DNA from: Candidatus Merdivicinus intestinigallinarum
Lineage (GTDB): Bacteria > Bacillota > Clostridia > Oscillospirales > Ruminococcaceae
Direction: 5' to 3'
Length of the DNA: 60,141 nucleotides
Assembly (NCBI GenBank): GCA_018713335.1
Contig: DVOW01000035.1
Span: forward strand, 1 to 60,141
In this document: positions 8,510 through 16,786 of the stretch, piece by piece
Layout of the letters: every line of letters starts with the position of its first letter
How positions within the stretch are numbered: position 1 is the stretch's first letter
Position numbers and translations under genes: made by a program
Notes under the pieces: generated by a model
Databases searched by the model: none
What the model saw: only the letters and a program-made list of their open reading frames with translations
Told to the model about the DNA's origin: nothing

Positions 8510-9547
8510 ATGATTGACTTGAAATCCATGGTGCTGCCGGAAATGGAAGAATATTTCCGTTCCCTGGATCTGCCAAGGTTCCGCAGCAAACAGGTTTTTT
8601 CCTGGCTCCACGAAAAACGGGCGGCGTCTTTTGACGAAATGACGAATCTCCCCCTCTCTCTCCGGCAGCAGCTGGCGGAACAATGCACCCTGACAACCCT
8701 TGTAATCGAACGAAAGCTGGTTTCCCAGCTGGATGGGACCATCAAATACCTGTACCGCCTGCCGGACGGCAACCACATCGAAAGCGTTTTGATGCGGTAT
8801 GAGCATGGAAATTCCCTGTGTATTTCCAGCCAGGTGGGCTGCAAAATGGGCTGCGCCTTCTGCGCCTCCACAAAGGCGGGGTTTGTCCGGAACCTGACCC
8901 CCTCGGAAATCTTGGAGCAGGTTTACATGGCGGGCCGGGATACCGGGGAGAAAATCTCCAATATTGTCATGATGGGCATTGGGGAGCCGCTGGATAATTA
9001 CGAAAATGTCCTGCGTTTTCTGGAGCTGGTATCCGACCCCAACGGCTTGAATCTCAGCCACCGGCATATTTCCCTGTCAACCTGCGGGGTGGTGGATAAG
9101 ATTTATGACCTGGCCGACCGGGATTTGCAGATCACCCTGTCCATTTCCCTCCACGCCACCACTGACAGTACCCGCGGCGAGATCATGCCCATTAACCGCC
9201 GGTGGGGGATCAAGGAGCTGCTGGACGCCTGCCGGTACTATACGGACAAAACCCACCGCCGGATATCTTATGAATACGCTTTGATTGCCGGCGTCAACGA
9301 CAGCCGGAAGCAGGCGGAGGAACTGGCGGCCCTGCTGAAAGGAATGCTTTGCCACATAAACCTGATCCCGGTCAACTACGTCCGGGAGGCGGGCTATGAA
9401 AAAAGCGGGAAAGGGCAGATCTATGCTTTTCAGAAAGCTTTAAACGATCGCGGGATGAACGCCACGGTCCGGCGGACGCTGGGGGCGGACATCAACGCGG
9501 CCTGCGGCCAGCTGCGGCGGGAAGCGGAGGAACCAGGGCGAGAATAG
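8510..9547 (+). CDS. rlmN: Dual-specificity 23S rRNA/tRNA adenine-C2 methyltransferase RlmN
   Basis: A radical SAM enzyme that methylates C2 of A2503 in 23S rRNA and A37 in some tRNAs. The [4Fe-4S] motif is C111-x3-C115-x2-C118 (GCKMGCAFCAST). The SAM-binding GEPLDNY segment and the C-terminal catalytic cysteine region (DINAACGQL) are present. The 345-residue length is normal. It follows rsmB after 23 bases with the site aaaggaattg. Confidence 0.97.
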   Translation: MIDLKSMVLPEMEEYFRSLDLPRFRSKQVFSWLHEKRAASFDEMTNLPLSLRQQLAEQCTLTTLVIERKLVSQLDGTIKYLYRLPDGNHIESVLMRYEHGNSLCISSQVGCKMGCAFCASTKAGFVRNLTPSEILEQVYMAGRDTGEKISNIVMMGIGEPLDNYENVLRFLELVSDPNGLNLSHRHISLSTCGVVDKIYDLADRDLQITLSISLHATTDSTRGEIMPINRRWGIKELLDACRYYTDKTHRRISYEYALIAGVNDSRKQAEELAALLKGMLCHINLIPVNYVREAGYEKSGKGQIYAFQKALNDRGMNATVRRTLGADINAACGQLRREAEEPGRE

Positions 9548-9587
9548 GACGGCAACCGACTCCGATAAAGAAAAGAGGATAGCTGCA

Positions 9588-10316
9588 TTGAAGATCGTTG
9601 GAAAGACAGATGTGGGGATGGTGCGGGACACCAACCAGGATGCATTTAAAATACTGGCGCTGGGACAGGGAGCAGGCCTGGCTCTGGTCTGCGACGGTAT
9701 GGGCGGCGCCCAGGGAGGCGATACCGCCAGCTATATCGCGAAAAAAGTCATTGCGGAAACAATCCAGGAAAAGTATTGTGATACAATGGGCGCGGAGGCC
9801 GCTAAAATTTTGGTGCGGGAATCTGTTTTGCAGGCGAACCATGCCATTTACCAGACAGCCCGGGAGGATGCGGAGCTGGCCGGGATGGGGACGACGGTTG
9901 TGCTGGCGCTGCTTTACCAAAATCACGCTTATGTGGCCCATGTGGGGGACAGCCGCCTTTACAGGTACCGGGACCATCAGCTCACCCAGCTAACCCGGGA
10001 CCATTCCTATATCCAGGAAATGGTGGACCGGGGGGAACTGAGCCCGGACCAGGCACGGGTCCATCCTGACCGGAATTTCATCACCCGGGCAGTGGGGGTC
10101 CAGTGGGATGTGGAGATCGACCTCCATGTTCTGGAGCTGGAGCCCGGCGACCGTCTGCTGCTTTGTACAGACGGCCTTTCCAGCACCTGCACCGATGAAC
10201 AGATCGGGGAGGTGCTGTCCCAAAACCCGTTAGAAGAATCCGCGGAAATCCTTGTACGGCTTGCAAACCAGGGCGGCGGCCACGACAATATCACGGTCGT
10301 CATCGTGGAAAGCTGA
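9588..10316 (+). CDS. prpC: PP2C-family Ser/Thr protein phosphatase, PrpC/Stp
   Basis: A 242-residue PPM-type phosphatase that reverses PrkC phosphorylation and needs two Mn/Mg ions. Metal ligands are visible in RDTNQDAF, CDGMGG (near residue 36), LCTDGLSS and GGHDNITVV. The substrate-side block AHVGDSRLYR is conserved. The start is TTG at 9588, supported by the upstream agaggat and by the family N-terminus (MKIVGKTDVGMVR). It directly precedes prkC, the usual phosphatase-kinase pair. Confidence 0.95.
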   Translation: MKIVGKTDVGMVRDTNQDAFKILALGQGAGLALVCDGMGGAQGGDTASYIAKKVIAETIQEKYCDTMGAEAAKILVRESVLQANHAIYQTAREDAELAGMGTTVVLALLYQNHAYVAHVGDSRLYRYRDHQLTQLTRDHSYIQEMVDRGELSPDQARVHPDRNFITRAVGVQWDVEIDLHVLELEPGDRLLLCTDGLSSTCTDEQIGEVLSQNPLEESAEILVRLANQGGGHDNITVVIVES

Positions 10317-10336
10317 GAGTCCATGGAGGTACTAGA

Positions 10337-12457
10337 ATGGAAAACTATATTGGAAAACGCCTGACCGGCCGTTATGAACTGGTAAAACTGATTGGCAGCG
10401 GGGGCATGGCAAATGTCTACGAGGCAAAAGACCTCCTGGAAAACAAAACCGTTGCGGTCAAGCTGCTCAAGGAAGAATATCTGACCAACGAGGAATTTGT
10501 CCGCCGGTTCCGCAACGAGTCCAAGGTCATAGCAGTCTTAGACCATCCCAATGTGGTAAAAGTTTATGATGTAAACTTTACCGGCGCGGAACAGTACATT
10601 GTCATGGAGTTTATTGACGGCATCACTCTGCGCCAGTATATCAGCCATCAGGGCCGCCTGCGCTGGAAAGATTCCGTCCATTTTGTTACGCAGATCCTCA
10701 TGGCCCTGGAGCACGCCCATGAGCATGGGGTCATCCACCGGGACATCAAATCCCAGAACATCATGTTGCTGCGGGACGGCACCATCAAGGTGATGGATTT
10801 CGGCATCGCCCGTTTTGCCCGGGAAAATATCCGTTCCATGGATGACCGGGCCATCGGCTCCGTCCATTATATCAGCCCGGAACAGGCCTGCGGGGAAGAA
10901 TCGGACGAAAAGAGCGATCTATATTCGGTGGGCGTGATCCTGTACGAAATGCTCACCGGCCGGGTCCCCTTTGACGGGGATACGCCGGAACAGGTGGCCA
11001 TGAAGCATATCCACAACAGGCCGGTCCCCATCCACGACCTGGCGCCTGATGTCCCCACCGGGCTTTGTGAGATCGCGGAAAAGGCCATGCAGAAGGACAA
11101 AAACCTCCGCTACCGTTCCGCCGGGGAAATGCTGGAAGCCATTGAACGCTTTAAGATGAACCCCAACATCGTGTTTGAGTACAAATATATGGCGGAGGAG
11201 CCTGCTTCCACCAAGTATTCCCGTTCTGTTCGGGAAATCCAGGAAGAGGATGCCGAAGCGGCGGACGCGGAGGAGGAAGTCGACGAGCAGATCATCGTGA
11301 AGCGGAGCCCGACTATCCTGATTTTGGCGGGCATCGCGGCGGCCTGCGTCATCACAGCCGTCTTGGTCCTGCTGGGCTTCTTTTACTATGGAAGCGAAGG
11401 CAAGGTAGAGGACGTTGTCATGCCTAACCTGGTGGGAATGGATTACGACCAGGCCCGCAGCATGGAGGAGTGCAAGAATTTCTACTTTGTGGTCATCGAA
11501 AACGAGCTGACGGAATACCCCAAAGGGCAGATTTATTACCAAAGCATCGACCCCGGCATCAAGGTCAAGGCCAACCGCCGGGTCCAGGTCAAGGTCAGCG
11601 CCGGTGTTGACGTGCTGGAAGTGCCGGACCTGACGGGCAAGTATGTGGGGGATGCGGAAGACGAGCTGTTCAAGCTGGGACTGGACTACACAGTCCGGAC
11701 AGTGGAGGACGATTCCGTGGAAGCGGACCGCGTCATCAGCACCGACCCGCCTGCCGGCCAGGAAGTGGAGCAGAGCACCCAGGTGATTATTTATGTGAGC
11801 CGCGCTAAAGCCAGCTCCTCCATCAAAGTCCCCAGGCTGGTGGGCTATGACATTGAAACCGCCCGGGAAAAACTGGCCGCGCTGGACTTGGTTGTCAATG
11901 TGGAAGAAGTGGACAGCGAGGAAAAACCCGGCACTGTCATTGAGCAGAGCCTGCCCCAGAACGAGTACGCGGAAAGCGGGTCCACCATTACGCTGAAGGT
12001 CAGCAACGGCTCCGGCTATTCCACCAAAGCGTCCCTGACTGTGTCCTTCCCGGAAGGCGCGCCCAATCGGGAGTATGCCATCCAGGTCATTGTAGGTGGG
12101 GAGGAGGTCCTCCGCAGCACTGTGAACCCATCTTCCGGCACCTGGGTCGGAGAAATCGAGGGCCAGGGGACCATGACAGCATCTGTTGTTCTGGACGGAC
12201 AGCTCTACGCTTCCTTTGAGGTGAATTTTGAGGACAATATCGCTACACTGACGGAAGGGTATTATACAAGCATTTTCAATGAGCCTTCGGAACCCTCCGG
12301 TCCTTCAGAGCCGTCCCAGCCGGAGCAGCCCTCTGAGCCAGGGGAACAGCCTTCGGAACCTTCTCAGCCGGAGGATAGCAGCGAACCTGCAGGTCCCGCG
12401 GGACCGGGGGGCGGCGGGGATTCCCCCATGGATGCCCTGCCGGGTGACGAGTGGTGA
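10337..12457 (+). CDS. prkC: PASTA-domain Ser/Thr kinase PrkC/Stk
   Basis: A 706-residue membrane kinase. The cytoplasmic kinase domain has the glycine loop IGSGGMANVYEA, the ATP lysine K42 in VAVK, the catalytic HRDIKSQN (D136) and DFG near 154. A juxtamembrane segment follows, then one transmembrane helix (about 326-350). Three extracellular PASTA repeats come next, starting near 356, 428 and 497. After these lie a beta-rich region of about 75 residues and a tail of repeated EPS/PSEP/QPSEP units ending in glycine and acid residues. PASTA domains bind muropeptides or lipid II, coupling the kinase to wall growth, division and spore germination. The extra domain and Pro/Ser/Glu tail are not standard for PrkC. 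Confidence 0.95.
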   Translation: MENYIGKRLTGRYELVKLIGSGGMANVYEAKDLLENKTVAVKLLKEEYLTNEEFVRRFRNESKVIAVLDHPNVVKVYDVNFTGAEQYIVMEFIDGITLRQYISHQGRLRWKDSVHFVTQILMALEHAHEHGVIHRDIKSQNIMLLRDGTIKVMDFGIARFARENIRSMDDRAIGSVHYISPEQACGEESDEKSDLYSVGVILYEMLTGRVPFDGDTPEQVAMKHIHNRPVPIHDLAPDVPTGLCEIAEKAMQKDKNLRYRSAGEMLEAIERFKMNPNIVFEYKYMAEEPASTKYSRSVREIQEEDAEAADAEEEVDEQIIVKRSPTILILAGIAAACVITAVLVLLGFFYYGSEGKVEDVVMPNLVGMDYDQARSMEECKNFYFVVIENELTEYPKGQIYYQSIDPGIKVKANRRVQVKVSAGVDVLEVPDLTGKYVGDAEDELFKLGLDYTVRTVEDDSVEADRVISTDPPAGQEVEQSTQVIIYVSRAKASSSIKVPRLVGYDIETAREKLAALDLVVNVEEVDSEEKPGTVIEQSLPQNEYAESGSTITLKVSNGSGYSTKASLTVSFPEGAPNREYAIQVIVGGEEVLRSTVNPSSGTWVGEIEGQGTMTASVVLDGQLYASFEVNFEDNIATLTEGYYTSIFNEPSEPSGPSEPSQPEQPSEPGEQPSEPSQPEDSSEPAGPAGPGGGGDSPMDALPGDEW

Positions 12458-12461
12458 GCAA

Positions 12462-13343
12462 ATGAAACAGGGAATGATTCAAAAAGCGCTCAGCGGGTTT
12501 TACTATGTTAAAACTGAGGAGCACGGCCTGCTGGAATGCAAGGCCAAAGGGATCTTCCGGAAGGAAGGCCGGTCCCCTCTGGTAGGGGACCGGGTTGCGG
12601 TGGAAAACGGCGTGGTGGCGGAGATTTTTCCCCGGAAAAATGAGATTCTCCGGCCTCCGGTGGCCAATATTGATTTGGCGGTCATGGTGGTTTCCGCTAC
12701 CCAGCCGGAACCCAACCTTCTGATTCTGGACAAGCTCATTGCCGTGTGCGAATGGAAGAAGATCGAGCCGGTTTTAGTGTTTACGAAATCGGACTTGGCG
12801 GATTGTCGGGAAATCCGGGAACTGTATGCCAAAGCGGGCTTTTCCGTCTTTACCAGCGTTCCCGGCCAGACGGATTACCGGGAACTTTTGGAATGTATGA
12901 AAGACAAGCTCAGCGTCTTTATCGGAAATTCCGGCGTTGGGAAATCCACCCTGATGAACAGCCTGCTGCCGGGACTGCATCTGGCGACAGCCCAAATCAG
13001 CGAAAAGCTGGGGCGGGGCCGGCATACCACCCGTCATGTGGAGCTTTACGAGCTGCCCCAGGGGGGATTTGTAGCGGACACGCCCGGTTTTTCCTCAGTT
13101 GAGATGGACAAATACGGGAACATCCGCCCGGAGGAGCTGCCGGGCTGTTTCCGGGAGTTTTCGGAATACTTAGGGCAGTGCCGGTTCCAGGACTGCTCCC
13201 ATCGGGTGGAAAAAGGCTGCGCGGTTCTGGAAGCCGTGCGGGAGGGCCGGATCAGCAAAAGCCGCCACGAAAGCTACTGCCAAATGGCGGAGGATGCCGG
13301 AAAAATCAAGGAATGGGAACGAAAGGAGGAACGCCGGAGATGA
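12462..13343 (+). CDS. rsgA: Ribosome small-subunit GTPase RsgA
   Basis: A 293-residue circularly permuted GTPase that helps 30S maturation. The order is an OB domain (LVGDRVAVE), G4 (TKSD, near 108), G1 (GNSGVGKST, near 155), G3 (DTPGFSS) and a C-terminal zinc knuckle (C, then CRFQDCSH and GC). The open frame extends back to 12279 inside prkC, but family length and N-terminus point to ATG 12462; ATG 12474 is also possible. It lies four bases after prkC and overlaps thiN by ATGA. Confidence 0.95.
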   Translation: MKQGMIQKALSGFYYVKTEEHGLLECKAKGIFRKEGRSPLVGDRVAVENGVVAEIFPRKNEILRPPVANIDLAVMVVSATQPEPNLLILDKLIAVCEWKKIEPVLVFTKSDLADCREIRELYAKAGFSVFTSVPGQTDYRELLECMKDKLSVFIGNSGVGKSTLMNSLLPGLHLATAQISEKLGRGRHTTRHVELYELPQGGFVADTPGFSSVEMDKYGNIRPEELPGCFREFSEYLGQCRFQDCSHRVEKGCAVLEAVREGRISKSRHESYCQMAEDAGKIKEWERKEERRR

Positions 13344-13969
13344 AATGCGCGATCTTTGGCGCAGCGCCTATCACAGGCGGGCTGGACTATATCCGTTCGG
13401 CTATGCCGGAAGGGGACCGGGTGGTCATCGCCGCTGACGGCGGCCTCCGGTATACCGCCGCTTTGGGGCTGACGCCGGATATCATTATCGGGGATATGGA
13501 TTCTGTCCGGCAGGAGGACATTCCGGCCGGCGCGATTTTATACCCTTCCCGGAAAGACGACACCGACATGATGCTGGCGGTGAAAAAGGGGCTGGCTTTA
13601 GGGGCGGATGAATTTTTTCTCTTTGGCGGATTAGGCGGCCGGCTGGACCATACATACGCCAATTTTCAAACGCTGGCATACTTAAGCGAGCATAACGTCC
13701 GGGGCTGGCTCCTGGACGAGAACCATCGGGTCTGTATGCTGGAAAACGGGGAGCTTGCCCTTTCGCCGGAGTACCGGTACCTGTCGATTTTTGCTTACGG
13801 CGGCATTTGCACTGGCGTCACCATCACAGGCGCGGAGTATCCGCTGGATGATGCCGTTTTGGAGCCTTCCTTCCCCTTGGGTGTCAGCAACTGCCATGCA
13901 CCCGGGGATCAGATGCGGGTTTCGGTAAAGGAAGGGTCCTTGCTGATTATCCAAACCAAACTCTCCTAG
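13340..13969 (+). CDS. thiN: Thiamine pyrophosphokinase
   Basis: A 209-residue enzyme that converts thiamine to thiamine diphosphate with ATP. Recognised by ADGGLRYTAALGLTPD, IIGDMDSV, RKDDTDMM and GGRLDHTYANFQ, the conserved substrate and metal sites. ATG 13340 is set by a perfect aaggagga at 13323-13330; the open frame upstream belongs to rsgA overlap. In many Firmicutes rpe lies between rsgA and thiN; here that slot is empty and rpe is found on the other strand at 18491-19132. Confidence 0.95.
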   Translation: MKCAIFGAAPITGGLDYIRSAMPEGDRVVIAADGGLRYTAALGLTPDIIIGDMDSVRQEDIPAGAILYPSRKDDTDMMLAVKKGLALGADEFFLFGGLGGRLDHTYANFQTLAYLSEHNVRGWLLDENHRVCMLENGELALSPEYRYLSIFAYGGICTGVTITGAEYPLDDAVLEPSFPLGVSNCHAPGDQMRVSVKEGSLLIIQTKLS

Positions 13970-13981
13970 TAACACTTCCAA

Positions 13982-14033
13982 ATCCTCCTGCGTATGATAA
14001 GGTGTAAACGATCAAACGCGCCGACAGGAGGAT
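13982..14033 (+). promoter_or_regulatory. Inverted repeat that can hide the ribosome binding site of the next gene
   Basis: ATCCTCCTG at 13982-13990 is the exact complement of CAGGAGGAT at 14025-14033, which contains the AGGAGG used by the gene at 14040. The 34-base loop between them holds CGTATGATA (13991-13999), loosely like the -10 of sporulation sigma factors. Read-through RNA from thiN could fold and block translation, while RNA starting inside the loop would not. The pairing is seen; the regulatory role is inferred. Confidence 0.5.
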
Positions 14034-14039
14034 GAATTT

Positions 14040-14195
14040 ATGAAGCCATGCAAATACGCCAAATTCTTCCCATCGGCCGCAGCGGTAATTGCCGGCGTCA
14101 TCCTGCTTCTGGGCGTGGTGCTGTCCTTCCGGTGCCTTTTGGCCATAGTCGGCATCGGGCTCATCGCCTGGGGAATCCTGGGGTGCCGGAACTGA
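14040..14195 (+). CDS. 51-residue single-pass or hairpin membrane micropeptide upstream of spoVM
   Basis: Starts MKPCKYAKFFPS and ends GILGCRN. The middle is one long hydrophobic stretch broken by SFRC, so it could span once or form a helical hairpin. Cysteines sit at the start, the break and the end. ATG 14040 is preceded at seven bases by a perfect AGGAGG (14027-14032), so translation is well supported. It ends 15 bases before spoVM. I recognise no named family. Its position suggests a sporulation or envelope role, which is inference. Confidence 0.75.
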   Translation: MKPCKYAKFFPSAAAVIAGVILLLGVVLSFRCLLAIVGIGLIAWGILGCRN

Positions 14196-14210
14196 TTGGG
14201 AGGGTTTGGT

Positions 14211-14297
14211 ATGAAAATTATTGTAATCAAAAGCCCCAAATATTTGTCTGGCCTGCTCCGGCTGATTTTTGGGATCAAAAAAGAAACAGAAATCTGA
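14211..14297 (+). CDS. spoVM: Stage V sporulation protein SpoVM
   Basis: A 28-residue peptide, MKIIVIKSPKYLSGLLRLIF then GIKKETEI. It matches the Bacillus subtilis SpoVM pattern (26 residues: MKFYTIKLPKFLGGIVRAML then GSFRKD) along its length, including the helix-bending Pro9 and the Lys-rich tail. SpoVM is an amphipathic helix that lodges in the convex forespore membrane and anchors the SpoIVA coat base. The position just after thiN is the same as in Bacillus. A gggaggg site (14198-14204) lies seven bases upstream. It is too short for ordinary gene calling. Confidence 0.9.
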   Translation: MKIIVIKSPKYLSGLLRLIFGIKKETEI

Positions 14298-14321
14298 CGA
14301 TACATGAAAAGGATGGGAAAA

Positions 14322-14993
14322 ATGAAACCGATTGGAATTATTGGCGCAATGGGCTTGGAAGTTGAACAGCTGAAAAACCGGCTGGCAGACTGCCGGGAAT
14401 CGGTCTATGCCGGCCGGCATTTTTACGCCGGAAAGCTGGGTGGTAAGGAGGTCGTTGTTGTCTGCTCCGGTATCGGAAAGGTCAACGCGGCCATTACCAC
14501 CCAGCTGCTGATCGACCATTTCAACATTGAAAGCGTCATCAACACCGGGATCGCAGGCGGGGCCCACCCGGAAATCAAGGTGCGCGACGTGGTGATTTCG
14601 GATGTTGTGGCTTACCATGATATGGATCCCCGGATTTTGGCCATCGGCTATCCCCATTTGCAGGAGTTTACCGCGGACGCGGAATTAATTCAAAAGGCTG
14701 AGAAAGCCTGTGAGGGAAAGGTCCATTGGATGACCGGCAAAGTGGCAACCGGCGACCAGTTTATTTCCGACAGCGCCGTAAAAGCGGACATTGTGGCCCG
14801 GACTTCCCCCTGCTGCGTGGAAATGGAAGGCGGCGCTATTGCCCACACTGCCGCGGCAAACGGCATCCCCTTTGTGGTGATCCGCTGCATTTCGGATAAC
14901 GCCGACGATGAAGCCGATATGGACTACGCCACCTTTGAAAAGTTGGCTGCTGACGACGCAGCCTCCATTGTGGAATCCATGCTGGCCCTGTAA
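14322..14993 (+). CDS. mtnN: 5'-methylthioadenosine/S-adenosylhomocysteine nucleosidase
   Basis: A 223-residue enzyme that splits MTA and SAH into adenine and a thioribose product, recycling waste from SAM use. The signature N-terminus is IGIIGAMGLEVEQL, followed by VVVVCSGIGKVNAA, the glycine-rich NTGIAGG and the substrate Glu in VEMEGGAIAH. ATG 14322 follows aaaggatggga; an in-frame ATG at 14304 would overlap this site. The gene ends at the hairpin 15005-15033. Confidence 0.95.
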   Translation: MKPIGIIGAMGLEVEQLKNRLADCRESVYAGRHFYAGKLGGKEVVVVCSGIGKVNAAITTQLLIDHFNIESVINTGIAGGAHPEIKVRDVVISDVVAYHDMDPRILAIGYPHLQEFTADAELIQKAEKACEGKVHWMTGKVATGDQFISDSAVKADIVARTSPCCVEMEGGAIAHTAAANGIPFVVIRCISDNADDEADMDYATFEKLAADDAASIVESMLAL

Positions 14994-15004
14994 ATTGCAA
15001 AAAA

Positions 15005-15033
15005 ACGTCCCGTGTGTTTACACGGGACGTTTT
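15005..15033. terminator. Bidirectional intrinsic terminator between mtnN and the Rnf-like operon
   Basis: ACGTCCCGTG / CACGGGACGT (15005-15014 with 15021-15030) forms a ten-pair stem flanked by A-runs on the left and T-runs on the right. It can therefore stop transcription from both converging genes. Confidence 0.88.
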
Positions 15034-15034
15034 G

Positions 15035-16153
15035 CTATTCTTTTATAAGATATTGGGTGATGCCGGCCGCTTCCAAAACAGGGATCTGCTCCGCCGATGA
15101 AATCACCGGGATCAGGTTTTCCTTGTCCAGTAAAACAGCGTTTAAAATTTCCGTTTCCCGTCCGGCCTCTAAAACCGGGGCCGCCAGTTCTGTTTCAATG
15201 GCGTCGGGCGAACCGCTGTAATAGCTCTCGTTTTCCCCAAGATAACATTCTCCGGCAAAAACGGGGATCACTTCCGCCCCGGCCTTTGCGGCTTCTGTCT
15301 GCATGGTGTCCAGGACGTTTTGCAATGCCTCCGTTTGGGTCATAGAAGCTTGATTGGGGCCGAAACCCATTTCAGCGGGATACCGGGTGATGGGGTACTG
15401 CATCCCATCGGCAAAAATCAGGGAGAACCCAGCCTCCGCAATTTCGCCGGTTAAGCCAGCCAGATAATCGACTGCCGCGTCCATATAGGGGTTCAGCCAG
15501 GAACGGCCGCCGTTGTCCGCCGCCTGGTCCAGCCAGGTAACGCCGGACTGGTCGTTGTACAGATAGGAAGTGCCGTAGCTGGCGTGGGAAGCGACATCGT
15601 CCTGAAGGGTGTACAAATACGCCGCCGGCGCAAAGCCTGCGTCATCAATGGCCGAAACCACTTCAGCCAATTGCTCCAAAGATACCGCGCCGGAAGTAAT
15701 GGCGTCGCAGGAGGCGGCCAGGGGAACCTCCGAAGCGTAGGACAAATACCCGCTTTCATTTTTCAGCTGGATTGCCACAGTGTTACACTGCTCTTGGTCC
15801 AGACCATCCAAAAAGGTTCCCAGGGCATCCATGTCCGCCAGCGCGTCCTGCGGCAGGAAAACGGCCTGAACCCCTTGGAGGTTCGATGTTTCTGTCTGAG
15901 AAGAAACAGATTCCTCGCTGGATCCCATGCTGCTTTCTGAAATGACGGTGGATACAGCCGGCAGGGAATCCTCCGCATTAGAACTTTCCGGGCGGTTCCG
16001 GAGGTTTTCAATGGATTTTGCAACACAGTACCCCAGAAAAATCAATACAGCCAGGATGATCAGGAACAACAGGGCTTTCAAAAATTTTCCGCGGCGCCGC
16101 CGCCGGTTCATGTACCCTAAGCTGTAGTGCTTGATTTTGCGTGATTTCGGCAT
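15035..16153 (-). CDS. Membrane-anchored putative glycosidase-like protein (DUF4015-type)
   Basis: A 372-residue protein with a short basic cytoplasmic tail (NRRRRRGK) and one transmembrane helix at about 28-48. A Ser/Glu-rich linker to about 95 follows, then an extracytoplasmic domain. The core motifs (WLNPYMDAAVDYLAGL, then FADGMQYPITRYP) resemble the DUF4015 family of predicted glycoside hydrolases, where the usual form is FDYVRFP. Activity is not proven for this family. It is the last gene of the operon rpe-rnfD-like-rnfE-like-rnfA-like, 21 bases after rnfA-like, which implies a surface partner for that membrane unit. Confidence 0.7.
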   Translation of the reverse strand: MPKSRKIKHYSLGYMNRRRRRGKFLKALLFLIILAVLIFLGYCVAKSIENLRNRPESSNAEDSLPAVSTVISESSMGSSEESVSSQTETSNLQGVQAVFLPQDALADMDALGTFLDGLDQEQCNTVAIQLKNESGYLSYASEVPLAASCDAITSGAVSLEQLAEVVSAIDDAGFAPAAYLYTLQDDVASHASYGTSYLYNDQSGVTWLDQAADNGGRSWLNPYMDAAVDYLAGLTGEIAEAGFSLIFADGMQYPITRYPAEMGFGPNQASMTQTEALQNVLDTMQTEAAKAGAEVIPVFAGECYLGENESYYSGSPDAIETELAAPVLEAGRETEILNAVLLDKENLIPVISSAEQIPVLEAAGITQYLIKE

Positions 16154-16174
16154 TGTAGACCTCCCAAAACAACG

Positions 16175-16786
16175 TCAAATTGACAGCTCATGACCAACCA
16201 GACCATAAAACGCGAGAGAAAGCATCCCAATATAAATCAAAGTGATGGGAAACCCGCGGAAAGCGGCGGGAATCTTATCGCTGCTTAGCCTTTCGTATCC
16301 CAAGGCCACCAGGTACGAGGCCAGCACAAAGCCGCACCCGGTCCCAAGCCCGAAAGCGATGCGTCCCCAGAAATCATAGCTCTGGCTCAACAGCAGCGCG
16401 CCGAACACCGCGCCGTTAAAAGCGGAAAGATGAATCATGGGGATGATCTGCTCCCGATACCGGAAGGGCAGACGGGAACAGAGGAGCAAAACCAGGACAT
16501 ATACGATCCCAACGGCCAAAACATAGAAGAATGGGGTCCATTCATATCGGGCGGACCAGGAATCCATAATTTGGTCGACGCCGTACACCAGGATCGAGGA
16601 CAGTGTGATGATCCCGGTCAGGATCCCGCCGAAAAGCCAGAGATTGTTCTTTTTGCGGATGATAAATAAAGCGGCGCTGGTCCCCATGGCCCGGGTCAGA
16701 ACAATATTTTGGACAAATACCGCCACAACGGCAATGGACGCCATTTCTACTATGGTATTTTGCAAAATCTGCCAGAAACTATGCAT
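16175..16786 (-). CDS. RnfA/NqrE-family membrane protein lacking cluster cysteines
   Basis: A 203-residue, about six-helix protein of the RnfA/NqrE family. Rnf complexes move Na+ or H+ while passing electrons from ferredoxin to NAD. In true RnfA a cysteine follows NNFVLxxFLG; here the aligned segment QNIVLTRAMGTS has Ser37. The second conserved site, around TTNCAVLG, is replaced by IHLSAFNGAVFG (residues 118-129) with no cysteine. The [2Fe-2S] cluster shared with RnfE therefore probably cannot form. It overlaps rnfE-like by eight bases. No rnfB, rnfC or rnfG is present in the window. Confidence 0.82.
   Translation of the reverse strand: MHSFWQILQNTIVEMASIAVVAVFVQNIVLTRAMGTSAALFIIRKKNNLWLFGGILTGIITLSSILVYGVDQIMDSWSARYEWTPFFYVLAVGIVYVLVLLLCSRLPFRYREQIIPMIHLSAFNGAVFGALLLSQSYDFWGRIAFGLGTGCGFVLASYLVALGYERLSSDKIPAAFRGFPITLIYIGMLSLAFYGLVGHELSI

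Noticed and set aside
12279-12461. N-terminal extension of rsgA inside prkC
   Set aside because: It would overlap the PrkC tail, and the RsgA family begins near 12462.
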